64,000 nucleotides of DNA from an uncultured Paracoccaceae bacterium (lineage in GTDB: Bacteria > Pseudomonadota > Alphaproteobacteria > Rhodobacterales > Rhodobacteraceae). A program made the translations under genes and the position numbers. The DNA lies in NCBI GenBank assembly GCA_947489325.1, contig CANLDA010000006.1, forward strand, positions 105,799 through 169,798, in the 5' to 3' direction. Positions within the stretch are counted from its first letter, which is position 1. Each line of letters begins with the position of its first letter. The notes below the pieces were generated by a model, which was given only the letters and a program-made list of their open reading frames with translations, was not told the origin of the DNA and did no database searches. Below, one piece after another: positions 9,543 to 18,667 of this stretch.

Positions 9543-9565
9543 CAGAAAGCGTCAGGCGCTTTCTG
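9543..9565. terminator. Stem-loop at the convergent end of hemF and the next gene
   Basis: CAGAAAGCG and CGCTTTCTG form a perfect 9-bp stem around a TCAGG loop, starting 2 bases after the hemF stop and covering the last codons of the opposite gene. There is no run of T on either side, so it may act as a bidirectional transcript-end or mRNA-stabilising hairpin rather than a full intrinsic terminator. Confidence 0.6.
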
Positions 9566-10118
9566 CAAGGCGAATATCGCGACAAAGGTGGCGGTGCAGA
9601 GATTCAATCTCTTCATTGTCCCCTCGAATAACGCAAATCTCGCGGATTGAATTTTTCAGGCGTACCCGAAGCTCTGCAGGCGTACCCGTTGTCTCTGGGC
9701 GCTTTACATAAATGCTTTTGACATCGTTCAGCGACAGTTTCATCGCCGATTTTGGTTCGTCACGACGAGACAGATGATAGATGTGAATTTCGCTGTGCCC
9801 TGGATCATACAGAACCTCACAGCGATGCCCGCGTGTTGCAAACGAATACACCGCAAGCCCAATGAGTGAGAAAGCGACAGCCAACAAAACCTTTGTCAGC
9901 ATTGGGTCACCCAAAGCGTTCGCGTTCGGGAAGGTCCATTGTACAAATGTCCCCATCACGATGATGATTCCGACGAAACGCACAACTGCTTCGTTGCGTT
10001 CTGAGTGCCTGAAAAACCCGTCAGCTTCGCGAATGCGATAACCTGCACCATTTTTCGAAGAATTAAGACTTTGCCAATTTGGCAGAGCCGTGCCGTCCAT
10101 TCTGGAGACCATGTTCAT
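9552..10118 (-). CDS. Conserved membrane protein of unknown function
   Basis: About 188 residues with two adjacent membrane helices in the middle (FVGIIIVMGTF... and VLLAVAFSLIGLAVYSF), followed by a beta-rich soluble C-terminal domain (YDPGHSEIHIYHLSRRDE..., about residues 100-188). The layout resembles small proteins with a PH-like C-terminal domain, but I do not recognise the family. The start is taken at the ATG giving MNMVSRMDG because GGAG lies 7 bases upstream; the frame is open further to 10235 without a ribosome site. It converges on hemF. Confidence 0.65.
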   Translation of the reverse strand: MNMVSRMDGTALPNWQSLNSSKNGAGYRIREADGFFRHSERNEAVVRFVGIIIVMGTFVQWTFPNANALGDPMLTKVLLAVAFSLIGLAVYSFATRGHRCEVLYDPGHSEIHIYHLSRRDEPKSAMKLSLNDVKSIYVKRPETTGTPAELRVRLKNSIREICVIRGDNEEIESLHRHLCRDIRLAESA

Positions 10119-10298
10119 GTCCCAACTCCATTTTGCTATCCCCAGATGCAGCTTCTGCGGGAAAAGTGGCAAAAAACGCGCAAAAGCGTGGTGAAGGGTG
10201 GGAATATTCAGGAAGATTTCAAGCTGGAGCGGCACAATCCATAAAAATAGCCTGAATGAAGCAAGGAATTTAAATCAAAACTACAGAAAAAAGCACAA

Positions 10299-11255
10299 TT
10301 AACGCCAATCGAAAAAGCCATCACCTGCACGTTTGAGGAGAACACGCGCCATTTCGTGTCCTAGGTCGGCCGCATCCTGAACGGGTGCTGACATATCCTC
10401 ACTGATACTTTCACTGCCATCTGGGCGCAAAACTTCACCACGTAAGCGCAAAGTTGATCCCTCTAATGTGGCCAAGCCCGCGATGGGAGTTTCACACGAC
10501 CCATCCAGCCCGGCCAAAAGCGCACGTTCTGCGCTTAGACGCTGGGCAGTGGGGGTGTCATGAATCGCGGCAAGCAGATCGCCAGTTTGCGAATCATCTG
10601 CACGTCGTTCAATGCCAATGGCCCCCTGGGCGATGGCGGGCAGCATGTCGTCCGGATTGATCGCCGAGGCGGCCTTATCCGCCATGCCAAGCCGGTTCAG
10701 TCCTGCCAGCGCTAAGAATGTGCAATCGGCCACGCCGTCGTCCAGTTTTTTCAGGCGGGTCTGCACATTCCCGCGAAATTCCACGACATTCAGGTCAGAC
10801 CGGAAATGCAAAAGCTGTGCCTTGCGGCGCAAAGAGGATGTTCCGACAACCGCCCCTGTAGGCAAATCCGCAAGGGTTTTGACGGTTGGAGACATAAACG
10901 CATCGCGCACGTCTTCGCGGGGCAAAAAGGTATCCAGAACCAACCCATCCGGTTGGGCTACGGGCATATCCTTGGTGGAATGCACGGCGATGTCGATATC
11001 ACCACGCAGCATGGCCTCTTCGATTTCTTTGGTGAACAGACCCTTGTTGCCGATTTCCTTAAGGGGGCGATCCTCGTCGATCATGCGTTTGTTGTCGCCG
11101 GTGGTGGTGATTACCACGACTTCGAATGCCTCAAGCGGCAAATCATGCGCTTTCGCCAATCGCTCCCGCGTCTCATAGGCTTGCGCCAATGCCAACGGCG
11201 AGCCGCGTGTGCCAATTTTCAGGGGCGAGTCGGGGGAAGGAAGCATACGTGTCAT
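10299..11255 (-). CDS. hemC: Hydroxymethylbilane synthase (porphobilinogen deaminase)
   Basis: A 318-residue enzyme that polymerises four porphobilinogens into hydroxymethylbilane. Conserved blocks are [14 protein letters not shown] at the N-terminus, [28 protein letters not shown], and the cofactor-attachment cysteine in [11 protein letters not shown]. The length fits the family. It is divergent from hemE with a 99-base shared control region. Confidence 0.96.
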   Translation of the reverse strand: MTRMLPSPDSPLKIGTRGSPLALAQAYETRERLAKAHDLPLEAFEVVVITTTGDNKRMIDEDRPLKEIGNKGLFTKEIEEAMLRGDIDIAVHSTKDMPVAQPDGLVLDTFLPREDVRDAFMSPTVKTLADLPTGAVVGTSSLRRKAQLLHFRSDLNVVEFRGNVQTRLKKLDDGVADCTFLALAGLNRLGMADKAASAINPDDMLPAIAQGAIGIERRADDSQTGDLLAAIHDTPTAQRLSAERALLAGLDGSCETPIAGLATLEGSTLRLRGEVLRPDGSESISEDMSAPVQDAADLGHEMARVLLKRAGDGFFDWR

Positions 11256-11282
11256 ATCCCCCGTCTAATCGCGCCAGATTGT

Positions 11283-11307
11283 CCTGACAAGTCAGGAAGT
11301 CTTGACA
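11283..11307 (+). promoter_or_regulatory. Inverted repeat and -35-like element between hemC and hemE
   Basis: CCTGACAAGTCAGG is a 6+6 inverted repeat (11283-11296), followed at 11302 by TTGACA, a good -35 element pointing to hemE. No clear -10 is seen at the ideal distance; TGTAAA further on is the nearest candidate if a neighbouring TTGACG is the -35. The repeat could be an operator for the divergent pair. Its binding protein is unknown. Confidence 0.4.
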
Positions 11308-11354
11308 TCTTGACGCTGGCACACGACCTAGCGTGTAAAGCAAAGAGGTGGATC

Positions 11355-12389
11355 ATGGCACAGACGAAAACAATCCTGCGGGCATTGGCGGGTGAAACCC
11401 TTGAAACACCTCCGATTTGGATGATGCGTCAGGCGGGGCGGTATCTGCCGGAATACCGCGCAACGCGGGGGCAAGCAGGGGATTTCTTGTCTTTATGCTA
11501 TAATTCAGAGCTGGCGGCCGAAGTCACACTGCAACCCATTCGCCGTTATGGATTTGATGCGTCGATCCTGTTTGCGGATATCCTGCTCTTACCTCAGGCG
11601 CTGGGTGCTGATCTATGGTTTGTCACAGGCGAAGGTCCGCGATTGTCGACCATTCAGTCACAAGCGGATTTTGATGTTTTGAAACCAGCCAGTGCCATTC
11701 ATGACAAACTGTCCCCGATCTATGAAACTGTGCGTATCCTGCGGCGTGAGCTGCCCGCAGATACCACATTGATTGGTTTTGCCGGCGCGCCCTGGACTGT
11801 GGCAACCTATATGATTGCAGGGCGTGGAACGCCTGATCAGGGACCCGCGCATGCGCTTAAAGATACCAAACCTGCACTGTTTGATCAGGTGATGGAGCGT
11901 CTGATTGAAGGCACGATTGACTATCTGTCCATGCAGATTGAGGCTGGGGCCGAAGTGGTTAAGCTGTTTGACAGCTGGGCCGGATCACTCAAAGGCGCGG
12001 ATTTTGATCGTTATGCGCTTGAGCCTGTAAAGCGCATCATTGCGGCGCTAAAAGCCAAACATCCCGACACTCCAATCATTGCTTTCCCTCGTGGTGCGGG
12101 AGAGAGGTATATTGGCTTTGCCGAGGCAACAGGCGCAGATTGTGTGGCATTGGATGATGGCGTCACGGCAGCTTGGGCTGCAGAGCACGTTCAGAAAGAT
12201 GGATGTGTGCAGGGCAACCTTGCGTCGTCACATATGGTCACTGGTGGCCAGAGCTTGGTGGAGGAAACACGCCGCATTGTCGATGCGCTGTCAAAAGGTC
12301 CGCATATTTTCAACTTGGGTCATGGGATTACACCGGATGCCGATCCTGAGAATGTGCAGTTGATGATTGATACGGTACGCGGGACCTGA
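11355..12389 (+). CDS. hemE: Uroporphyrinogen decarboxylase
   Basis: A 344-residue enzyme converting uroporphyrinogen III to coproporphyrinogen III. The N-terminal signature [16 protein letters not shown] holds the arginine and the aspartate-region residues that bind the substrate; [16 protein letters not shown] and the C-terminal FNLGHGI are also standard. AGAGGTG precedes the chosen ATG. The frame continues open upstream to 10806, antisense to hemC, which is not coding. Confidence 0.96.
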   Translation: MAQTKTILRALAGETLETPPIWMMRQAGRYLPEYRATRGQAGDFLSLCYNSELAAEVTLQPIRRYGFDASILFADILLLPQALGADLWFVTGEGPRLSTIQSQADFDVLKPASAIHDKLSPIYETVRILRRELPADTTLIGFAGAPWTVATYMIAGRGTPDQGPAHALKDTKPALFDQVMERLIEGTIDYLSMQIEAGAEVVKLFDSWAGSLKGADFDRYALEPVKRIIAALKAKHPDTPIIAFPRGAGERYIGFAEATGADCVALDDGVTAAWAAEHVQKDGCVQGNLASSHMVTGGQSLVEETRRIVDALSKGPHIFNLGHGITPDADPENVQLMIDTVRGT

Positions 12390-12413
12390 GTGTCCCTACT
12401 CAATTCTGATGTT

Positions 12414-13148
12414 TTAGCTGCTTTTCAGAATTCTGGCGACGTCGGTTTCTTTCACGGCGTCGCGTTCTAAATCCAGACCATTCTGAATATGAATCAGGTG
12501 ATGGCATACCTTTTGTTCGGCCAGTTCGGCATCGCCCGCGACAATTGCCTCAACAATTTGACGGTGCTCATCGTCCGGGCAACTTGAATTTCGGCTGGAG
12601 CCAAACAAGCCAACAATCAAGGATGTACGCGTTACCAACTCGCGGATCATTCGTGTCAGCACCGCGTTTTGGTGCCCTTTGGCGAGCACGACATGAAATT
12701 CACCTGACAGGCGGATGATGTCTGTGCGTTCTTGCTGCGCGCGCGCGGCGTCTTCTTTGTCGATATGGGTGCGCAGTTGCGTGATGGCATGATCTGAAAT
12801 GTTCTCAGCCAACTTGCGCACCACACCGGTTTCGATCATCAGCCGTGCGTCAAAAACTTCGCGGGCTTCGTCGGGGCTTGGGCAAGATATATATGCCCCG
12901 CGATTGGATTGCAGGTCCACAATTCCCTGACTCCCTAGCAACAACAATGCACGGCGTACGCGCATTCGCCCCACCCCGAATGTTTCGCAAAGCGCCGCTT
13001 CGCTTAGCTTTGTGCGGGGGGCCAGTCGTTGCTCCATAACCGCCGAATAGATCCGATCAACAATCATTTGTTCATCGGCGTCTATATCGATTTTCTTGAT
13101 GGATGGTTTGTCGCTGGGGCGCATCTTTTGTCCAGATTTCTTTGCCAT
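12414..13148 (-). CDS. GntR-family (FCD subfamily) transcriptional regulator
   Basis: A 244-residue repressor-type protein. An N-terminal winged HTH (residues about 30-95, LSEAALCETFGVGRMRVRRAL) is followed by an all-helical FCD ligand-binding domain that should bind a small carboxylate or related ligand with a metal. It is divergent from the Liv-type ABC importer genes; the palindromes between them fit autoregulation and control of the importer. Ends convergent with hemE. Confidence 0.88.
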   Translation of the reverse strand: MAKKSGQKMRPSDKPSIKKIDIDADEQMIVDRIYSAVMEQRLAPRTKLSEAALCETFGVGRMRVRRALLLLGSQGIVDLQSNRGAYISCPSPDEAREVFDARLMIETGVVRKLAENISDHAITQLRTHIDKEDAARAQQERTDIIRLSGEFHVVLAKGHQNAVLTRMIRELVTRTSLIVGLFGSSRNSSCPDDEHRQIVEAIVAGDAELAEQKVCHHLIHIQNGLDLERDAVKETDVARILKSS

Positions 13149-13215
13149 ATCTTACATTAATGCCAAGCTGATGTGATTTACAATAGGCGCAAAAATTGTT
13201 GATGTTAAGAATTTT

Positions 13216-13240
13216 TTTGTTGACAAAGATTGTTAACAAT
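13216..13240. promoter_or_regulatory. Palindromic operator candidates overlapping a -35 element
   Basis: ATTGTTAACAAT (13229-13240) is a perfect 12-base palindrome. Eleven bases upstream TTTGTTGACAAA (13216-13227) is nearly symmetrical and contains TTGACA, a consensus -35 for the importer operon. Two half-similar sites over the promoter are what one expects for repression by the divergent GntR regulator. The pairing of protein and site is inferred from position only. Confidence 0.6.
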
Positions 13241-13334
13241 ACCTCAATCTAGGGTGCCAACGCCGGGATTCGCTCGGCCTTTGGCAAACCGGCAACCGCA
13301 AAAATGGTGCCTGAGATCAACAAGGGAGTGAACG

Positions 13335-14522
13335 ATGAAACGCAGAACGCTTGTAAAGGCATCTGTTGCGGCGGTGGTTGCTGCATCAATGCAGATCAGT
13401 ACCGCTTGGGCGGAAAACCCGGTTCTTAAGATCGGATTTGTCGGGGTGACATCAGGCCCTGCCGCAGCATGGGGGATTTCCAATCAACGTTCGATGGAGG
13501 CGCGCGCGGCGTGGCTGAACGAGATTGGTGGCTATACCATTGGCGGCACGACTTATGATATTGAGATTGTCTCGTTTGACGATCAAAAAGACCCCAAACG
13601 CGCTATCGCGGGTATGGAAAAAATGGCCCAAGAGGGCATTCACTATGTCGTTGGGCCAAACGTGGATGATGGCGCCGCTGCCGTGCGACCCGTGGCAGAA
13701 GCAAATGGCATTATGTATTTCCCATACGCTTTCCCTAAAGAGCTTTATACAGCGCCAGCATCTAATGCGATCTTGGGCATGGTGGCAAATTACCAGTCTG
13801 GCCCAGCGATTTACAAATATCTCATGGAAGAAAAGGGCGTGAAAACAGCGGCCTTTATCGCGGCGAATGAATCCGACCCGCTGAGCCAACGTGATGGTGG
13901 TGTGGCTGCGGCAACCGCATTGGGTATCGAAGTTGTCTCTGACAGCGTGACCTATCAGGTGGATACAACCGATTTTACACCGGTTCTGACACCCATCATG
14001 CGCACGCGTCCTGATTTGCTTGTGTTGTCAGGTGTTTCCCCTGCCAATGCACCACAGTTGATCCGCTCTGCGCGCGAGCTGGGCTTTCAAGGCGTGATTT
14101 CCACGGAAACCGCACAGGACGCAAGCGTTTTGCGCGAAGGGGCCGGGGATCTGGCGAATGGGTTCATCTCTGTTGGCGGTGCCTCTACGCCAGAACTTGC
14201 ATCGGATGCTATGCGTGAATTCGTAGAGCGCTACACCACGATGTTTGGCGAATATAACGATGAGTCCAACACCAAGGTTTATGCGTTGGAATATATCCTT
14301 GAAACGCTTAAGGCGAACCCTGCGGCGCTCACTGATGTTGATGCGTTCCAGACAACCATGGATACTTTCGAAGCGCCGAACCCGTATATGGTGGGCGATG
14401 CCAAGCTGCGTTACGTCGGCATGTCCTCTTTTGGGCAAAAACGTCAGGTGTCGGTGCCATTGGTGGTGAATGTCTATCAAGACGGCGCATTTGAGACACT
14501 ATTTGTCGCTCAGGTTGACTGA
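13335..14522 (+). CDS. ABC importer substrate-binding protein (branched-chain amino acid/amide type)
   Basis: A 395-residue periplasmic-binding protein of the Liv/urea type I fold. A cleavable signal peptide is clear (MKRRTLVKASVAAVVAASMQ, cleavage after AWA near residue 27). The mature protein starts LKIGFVGVTSGPAAAWG, the usual first strand and ligand loop. AGGGAGTG precedes the ATG. It opens an operon with two permeases, two ATPases and a racemase. The presence of a hydantoin-racemase-like gene suggests a cyclic amide or derived amino acid as substrate, but the binding protein itself does not reveal it. Confidence 0.9.
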   Translation: MKRRTLVKASVAAVVAASMQISTAWAENPVLKIGFVGVTSGPAAAWGISNQRSMEARAAWLNEIGGYTIGGTTYDIEIVSFDDQKDPKRAIAGMEKMAQEGIHYVVGPNVDDGAAAVRPVAEANGIMYFPYAFPKELYTAPASNAILGMVANYQSGPAIYKYLMEEKGVKTAAFIAANESDPLSQRDGGVAAATALGIEVVSDSVTYQVDTTDFTPVLTPIMRTRPDLLVLSGVSPANAPQLIRSARELGFQGVISTETAQDASVLREGAGDLANGFISVGGASTPELASDAMREFVERYTTMFGEYNDESNTKVYALEYILETLKANPAALTDVDAFQTTMDTFEAPNPYMVGDAKLRYVGMSSFGQKRQVSVPLVVNVYQDGAFETLFVAQVD

Positions 14523-14564
14523 GCCGGGCCTTTCCCCGACAGGCAGAAATCCGAGCAGATCTTT

Positions 14565-14588
14565 CCCCGAACCGCATCAGGTTCGGGG
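14565..14588 (+). terminator. Intergenic stem-loop after the binding-protein gene
   Basis: CCCCGAACC and GGTTCGGGG form a perfect 9-bp stem with a GCATCA loop, 42 bases after the binding-protein stop and 26 bases before the first permease. No T run follows. Hairpins in this spot are known to protect the binding-protein mRNA or partially stop transcription, so that more binding protein than permease is made. Confidence 0.7.
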
Positions 14589-14614
14589 GGCTTAACAAAT
14601 ATATTGAGGACCAA

Positions 14615-15484
14615 ATGGAACAGATTCTCGCCAATGGGGTCTATCTGGGCGCGCAATATGCGATGATCGCCCTTGGGCTTACCCTGATTTTCGCGCTTAT
14701 GAATGTGCTGAACTTTGCTCATGGGCAGATGTATGTTCTAGGTGGTTTTGTCACCTATACGTTTTATGGACAGATGGGGTGGCCCTTTGTGGTCGCGCTG
14801 GCAATGTCCTGTATCACACTTGCGATACTTGGCGCGTTGGTTGAAAGGTTTCTGTTTGCCCCGGTCATCAAGCGGTCCACACGCGACGAAAGCACGATGC
14901 TGTTGGCGGCTGCGATTGCCTTTTTCTTGGATGCCGTTGTGTTGCTTGTTTTCGGTGAAAAACAACGCGGCGTGCCCAAAATCGTGGATGGGGTGTTCAA
15001 CTATGATTTTCGTCTGATCATGCCCTATGACCGAATTCTGATTTGTGGTCTTGCGATCCTGTCCATCGTAACTTTTATCCTGTTCATGCAATATTCCAAA
15101 ACGGGTCGTGCCCTGCGCGCCCTTGCCCAAGATCGCACCGCGGCACAGCTGATGGGCGTGAATGTGGATCGGTATTCGATGGTTGGCTTTGCGCTGGGCG
15201 CGATGTTGGCTGGGCTGGTCGGTGGCTTGCTGGTGACCATTACCGGTGTCAATTTAGGTATGGGCGGCCCAACATCCATCAAGGCCTTTATGATGGTTAT
15301 GATTGGCGGGGCAGGGGTGATCTCTGGCGCGATTGCAGGGGGGGTTATCCTCGGGTTTATGGAGGCAATTGGCCTCGCTGTTCTATCTCAATACGGTGAT
15401 ATCACCTATTTGCTGATCTTCGTCTCCTTGATGATTTTCCTGGCCATTCGCCCGCAAGGGTTGATGGGCAAGCCGTGGGGTTAA
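14615..15484 (+). CDS. ABC importer permease, LivH type
   Basis: A 289-residue inner-membrane permease with about eight hydrophobic helices. The N-terminus LANGVYLGAQYAMIALGLTL and NVLNFAHGQMYVLGGF are the standard LivH features. TGAGG lies 7 bases before the ATG. It pairs with the LivM-type permease that follows after 4 bases. Confidence 0.92.
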   Translation: MEQILANGVYLGAQYAMIALGLTLIFALMNVLNFAHGQMYVLGGFVTYTFYGQMGWPFVVALAMSCITLAILGALVERFLFAPVIKRSTRDESTMLLAAAIAFFLDAVVLLVFGEKQRGVPKIVDGVFNYDFRLIMPYDRILICGLAILSIVTFILFMQYSKTGRALRALAQDRTAAQLMGVNVDRYSMVGFALGAMLAGLVGGLLVTITGVNLGMGGPTSIKAFMMVMIGGAGVISGAIAGGVILGFMEAIGLAVLSQYGDITYLLIFVSLMIFLAIRPQGLMGKPWG

Positions 15485-15488
15485 GAAC

Positions 15489-16475
15489 ATGATGGGACTT
15501 TCTTCAAAACAGTTGATGGCTGTTGGCGTGTTTCTAGTAGCTCTTTTTGTGATCGTACCTGCAGTCATCGCCACCACTGGGCGTGTGGATTTCTATTACA
15601 CGCTGACCTCAGTTGCGTTGCTGGCGATTGCCAGTTCTGGTGTTTGGCTGACGTTTTACATTGGGCGCATCAATATCGGGCAGGGCGCGTTTGCCCTGAT
15701 CGGGGCCTATGTGTCTGCCATTCTGGTCACCAAGGCGGGTATGTCGTTCTGGGTGTCATTGCCTTTGGCCGGACTGTTCGCGGCATTGGTTGCAGTTTTG
15801 ATCGGGCTTCCAATCCTGCGCTTGCGTGGGGTTTATTTTGCGATGATCACTTTGGTGTTGACCCAAGTTGTCACGCTTACAGCGCTTGCATTGCCAATCA
15901 CCAATGGGGCTAAGGGGATCACATCCATTCCGCTCCCTAGTGCCTTGTCGATATTTGGGCTGACTATTATCCCGGATTTTGCCACGCTTCAGAATCCGCG
16001 ATTGGCGTTTTACTTTACCGCCTGCACATTGATGGTTCTGACCTTTGCGGCGATGTACCGTCTGGTCAATTCGCGATTGGGACATCTGTGCCGATCCATG
16101 CAGCAAAACGAAGAACTTGCCAGCTCTATCGGAGTCAACATTTCCTACATTCGGGTGGTGGTCTTTGCGATTTCCTCTTTCGTGGGTGGCATCGGAGGCG
16201 CAGTCTTTGGATCAATCGCACAGTCGGTATACCCGTCCAGCTTTCAGGTGGCAGATAGTGTGAATTTCATGCTCAATTGCTTCCTCGGCGGCCTAGGATA
16301 TGTCTTTGGTCCAATGCTTGGCACATTGGTGCTCTATTTCGGGTGGGACTTGCTGTTTGAATTCGGCAAGTATCAGATGCTGATTTATTCCAGCGTGCTG
16401 ATCATCCTGATGCTGTTCTTGCCCAATGGCTTGCTTAGCCTGCGGATATCCAAGCGCGGAGGAAACAGCAAATGA
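15489..16475 (+). CDS. ABC importer permease, LivM type
   Basis: A 328-residue inner-membrane permease with about nine or ten helices. Visible family stretches are YIGRINIGQGAFALIGAYVSA and LRLRGVYFAMITLVLTQ, typical of LivM proteins. Its stop overlaps the start of the next ATPase gene by 4 bases (ATGA), pointing to coupled translation. Confidence 0.92.
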   Translation: MMGLSSKQLMAVGVFLVALFVIVPAVIATTGRVDFYYTLTSVALLAIASSGVWLTFYIGRINIGQGAFALIGAYVSAILVTKAGMSFWVSLPLAGLFAALVAVLIGLPILRLRGVYFAMITLVLTQVVTLTALALPITNGAKGITSIPLPSALSIFGLTIIPDFATLQNPRLAFYFTACTLMVLTFAAMYRLVNSRLGHLCRSMQQNEELASSIGVNISYIRVVVFAISSFVGGIGGAVFGSIAQSVYPSSFQVADSVNFMLNCFLGGLGYVFGPMLGTLVLYFGWDLLFEFGKYQMLIYSSVLIILMLFLPNGLLSLRISKRGGNSK

Positions 16476-17254
16476 GCGCGCTTCTTCAAGTCAAAGGTGT
16501 CACCAAGAAATTCGGGGGCCTAACAGCCAACAACGATATTTCTTTTGATGTGGCGGAAAATGAAATCCTGTCAGTGATCGGCCCAAATGGTGCGGGAAAA
16601 TCGACCTTGTTTAAGATGATTTCTTCGTTTTTACCCACCACATCCGGCGAGGTGCTGTTTCAGGGGGACCGGATATCTAATCTTCAACCTCATGCTGTGG
16701 CACGCAAAGGTATTGTGCGCACCTTTCAGGAAACCACGATTTTCAAATCCATGACTGTGCGCGAAAGCATCGTTGTCGCCCAACATCTGCGCGCCAAGGC
16801 ATCGCTTGCGGGATATTTCTGGGGGAGCAAAACTGCCCATGATGACGTGCAATCCTTTGGTCAATATGCGGATGAACTGATCGATTTTTTAGGCATGACC
16901 GACATCGCAAACGAGCAGGCCTCAAACCTGCCGCAGGGCAATCTGCGAGCACTGGGAATTGCCATTGGCTTGGCCACTGCTCCCAAGGTTTTGCTGTTGG
17001 ATGAACCATTTGCAGGTATGAACCATGATGAGACTATGACGATGGTCGATCTGGTCCGCAAAGTGCGTGATGACAGAGGCGTCACTGTTCTGCTGGTGGA
17101 ACATGACATGCCTGCAGTTATGAATATTTCTGATCGGATTGTCGTGTTGAATTTCGGCGAAAAGATCGCCGAGGGCACACCAAGTGATATTCAGAACAAC
17201 GACAAAGTTATCGAGGCCTATCTCGGCAGCGCAGATGACGAGATAGGAGTGTAA
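16472..17254 (+). CDS. ABC importer ATPase, LivG type
   Basis: A 260-residue cytoplasmic ATPase. Walker A is GPNGAGKST (about residue 33) and Walker B is KVLLLDEPFAGMN; the H-loop is LLVEHDM. The signature region reads LPQGNLRALGIAIGLA, not LSGGQ, a LivG-type variant with a still more unusual start. The insertion between Walker A and signature (FWGSKTAHDDV) is LivG-like. It acts with the LivF-type ATPase downstream. Confidence 0.92.
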   Translation: MSALLQVKGVTKKFGGLTANNDISFDVAENEILSVIGPNGAGKSTLFKMISSFLPTTSGEVLFQGDRISNLQPHAVARKGIVRTFQETTIFKSMTVRESIVVAQHLRAKASLAGYFWGSKTAHDDVQSFGQYADELIDFLGMTDIANEQASNLPQGNLRALGIAIGLATAPKVLLLDEPFAGMNHDETMTMVDLVRKVRDDRGVTVLLVEHDMPAVMNISDRIVVLNFGEKIAEGTPSDIQNNDKVIEAYLGSADDEIGV

Positions 17255-17257
17255 TCC

Positions 17258-17980
17258 ATGGCTACGATGTTGGAATTCAAGGATGTCGAGGTCTATTATG
17301 ATCATGTCTATGCCCTAAAGGGTGTGTCGATTGATTTGCAAAAAGGTGAAACCGTTGCTTTGATCGGGGCCAATGGGGCCGGGAAATCCTCTATTTTACG
17401 GGCGATCACCGGGCTTGCAAAAATCACCTCGGGGTCAGTGCATTTTGAAGGGGAACAGATCAACGGCCGTAACCCTGCCGAAATTGTCGCGCGCGGCATT
17501 GCTATGGTGCCCGAAGGGCGTCGCGTATTCCCATATATGTCTATTAAGGACAATCTGTTGATGGGGGCCTTTACCCGTTCGGATAAGGCCGGGATTAAGG
17601 ACACGTTAGACAGTGTTCTGACACGATTTCCACGCCTCAAGGAACGCTACAGTCAAAGCGCGGGAACCCTGTCAGGGGGTGAGCAGCAAATGATGGTGAT
17701 AGGGCGTGCCCTGATGGCCAAGCCACGCCTGTTGTTGTTGGATGAACCGTCCTTGGGTATCGCGCCCAAACTTGTGCAAGACATTGCCCGATCCATCGTT
17801 GCGATCAACCGCGACGAAGGCGTGTCCGTGCTGTTGGTAGAGCAAAATTCGCGTATGGCACTGTCGATTTCCAACCGGGCCTATGCTCTGACCACAGGGA
17901 ATGTGGTGATCGAAGGGAATTCGAAAAAGTTGCTGAACGATGATCGGATCAAGGCTGCCTATCTGGGCGGTGAGGTGTAA
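17258..17980 (+). CDS. ABC importer ATPase, LivF type
   Basis: A 240-residue ATPase with Walker A GANGAGKSS, signature LSGGEQQMM and Walker B RLLLLDEPSLGIAP. VPEGRRVFPYMSIKDNL is the family hallmark of LivF. It starts 3 bases after the LivG-type gene and is followed 3 bases later by the racemase gene, so all are read together. Confidence 0.93.
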   Translation: MATMLEFKDVEVYYDHVYALKGVSIDLQKGETVALIGANGAGKSSILRAITGLAKITSGSVHFEGEQINGRNPAEIVARGIAMVPEGRRVFPYMSIKDNLLMGAFTRSDKAGIKDTLDSVLTRFPRLKERYSQSAGTLSGGEQQMMVIGRALMAKPRLLLLDEPSLGIAPKLVQDIARSIVAINRDEGVSVLLVEQNSRMALSISNRAYALTTGNVVIEGNSKKLLNDDRIKAAYLGGEV

Positions 17981-17983
17981 GGT

Positions 17984-18667
17984 ATGAAAATTCTTGTGAT
18001 CAACCCCAATACCACCGGGTCAATGACTGATAAAATCGCGGCTGCCGCGCGTCGTGTTGCGCGTCCAGATACAGAGATCATCGCCACAAATTCACAATCG
18101 GGTCCCGCCAGCATTCAAGGATATCTAGATGTGGCGATGTGCCTGCCCGGTTTGCTGGATGAGGCGCAGCGCCACAAGGATTTCGACGCCATCGTAGTAG
18201 GATGTTTTGATGACACTGGCGTGGATGCACTGCGGTGTGTCGTGGACACGCCCGTTATTGGCATCGGCGAGGCCGCGTATCATGCGGCCGCGATGATCAG
18301 CAGCAAATTCAGCGTTGTGACAACGCTGTCGCGATCCGTTGCAGGGCTTGAGGCCAATTTGATGCGATATGGGTTGGATCGACGGTGTGGGCGGGTACGA
18401 GCAAGTGATATTCCAGTTTTGAAGTTGGAAGAGGGCGACCCGGCAACCATCGACATCATTCGCGATCAAATCAGCCAAGCAATTCTATATGACGGCGCCG
18501 AGGCGATTGTTCTTGGGTGTGCAGGGATGACCGATTTGATGAACACATTGTCCGACGAATTTGGATTGCCCATTATCGATGGGGTGACCTGCGGTGTCAC
18601 GATGGCAGAGGCCATGGTGGCAAGCGGTCTTAAAACTTCCAAAAAGAACACCTACTCCTTGGGATGA
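17984..18667 (+). CDS. Aspartate/glutamate/hydantoin racemase family protein
   Basis: A 227-residue protein with the two-cysteine racemase fold. KILVINPNTTGSMTDKI at the N-terminus is the hallmark of the hydantoin racemase (HyuA) branch. The two candidate catalytic cysteines lie in VVGCFDDTG (about residue 72) and VLGCAGMTD (about residue 179). It is the last gene of the Liv-type importer operon; the importer may bring in a hydantoin, allantoin-like or related chiral compound. The last 16 bases overlap the 3' end of the convergent CoA-transferase gene. Confidence 0.85.
   Translation: MKILVINPNTTGSMTDKIAAAARRVARPDTEIIATNSQSGPASIQGYLDVAMCLPGLLDEAQRHKDFDAIVVGCFDDTGVDALRCVVDTPVIGIGEAAYHAAAMISSKFSVVTTLSRSVAGLEANLMRYGLDRRCGRVRASDIPVLKLEEGDPATIDIIRDQISQAILYDGAEAIVLGCAGMTDLMNTLSDEFGLPIIDGVTCGVTMAEAMVASGLKTSKKNTYSLG

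Noticed and set aside
10806..11354. Long N-terminal extension of the hemE frame
   Set aside because: It is antisense to hemC; hemE has a clear ribosome site and family-typical start at 11355.
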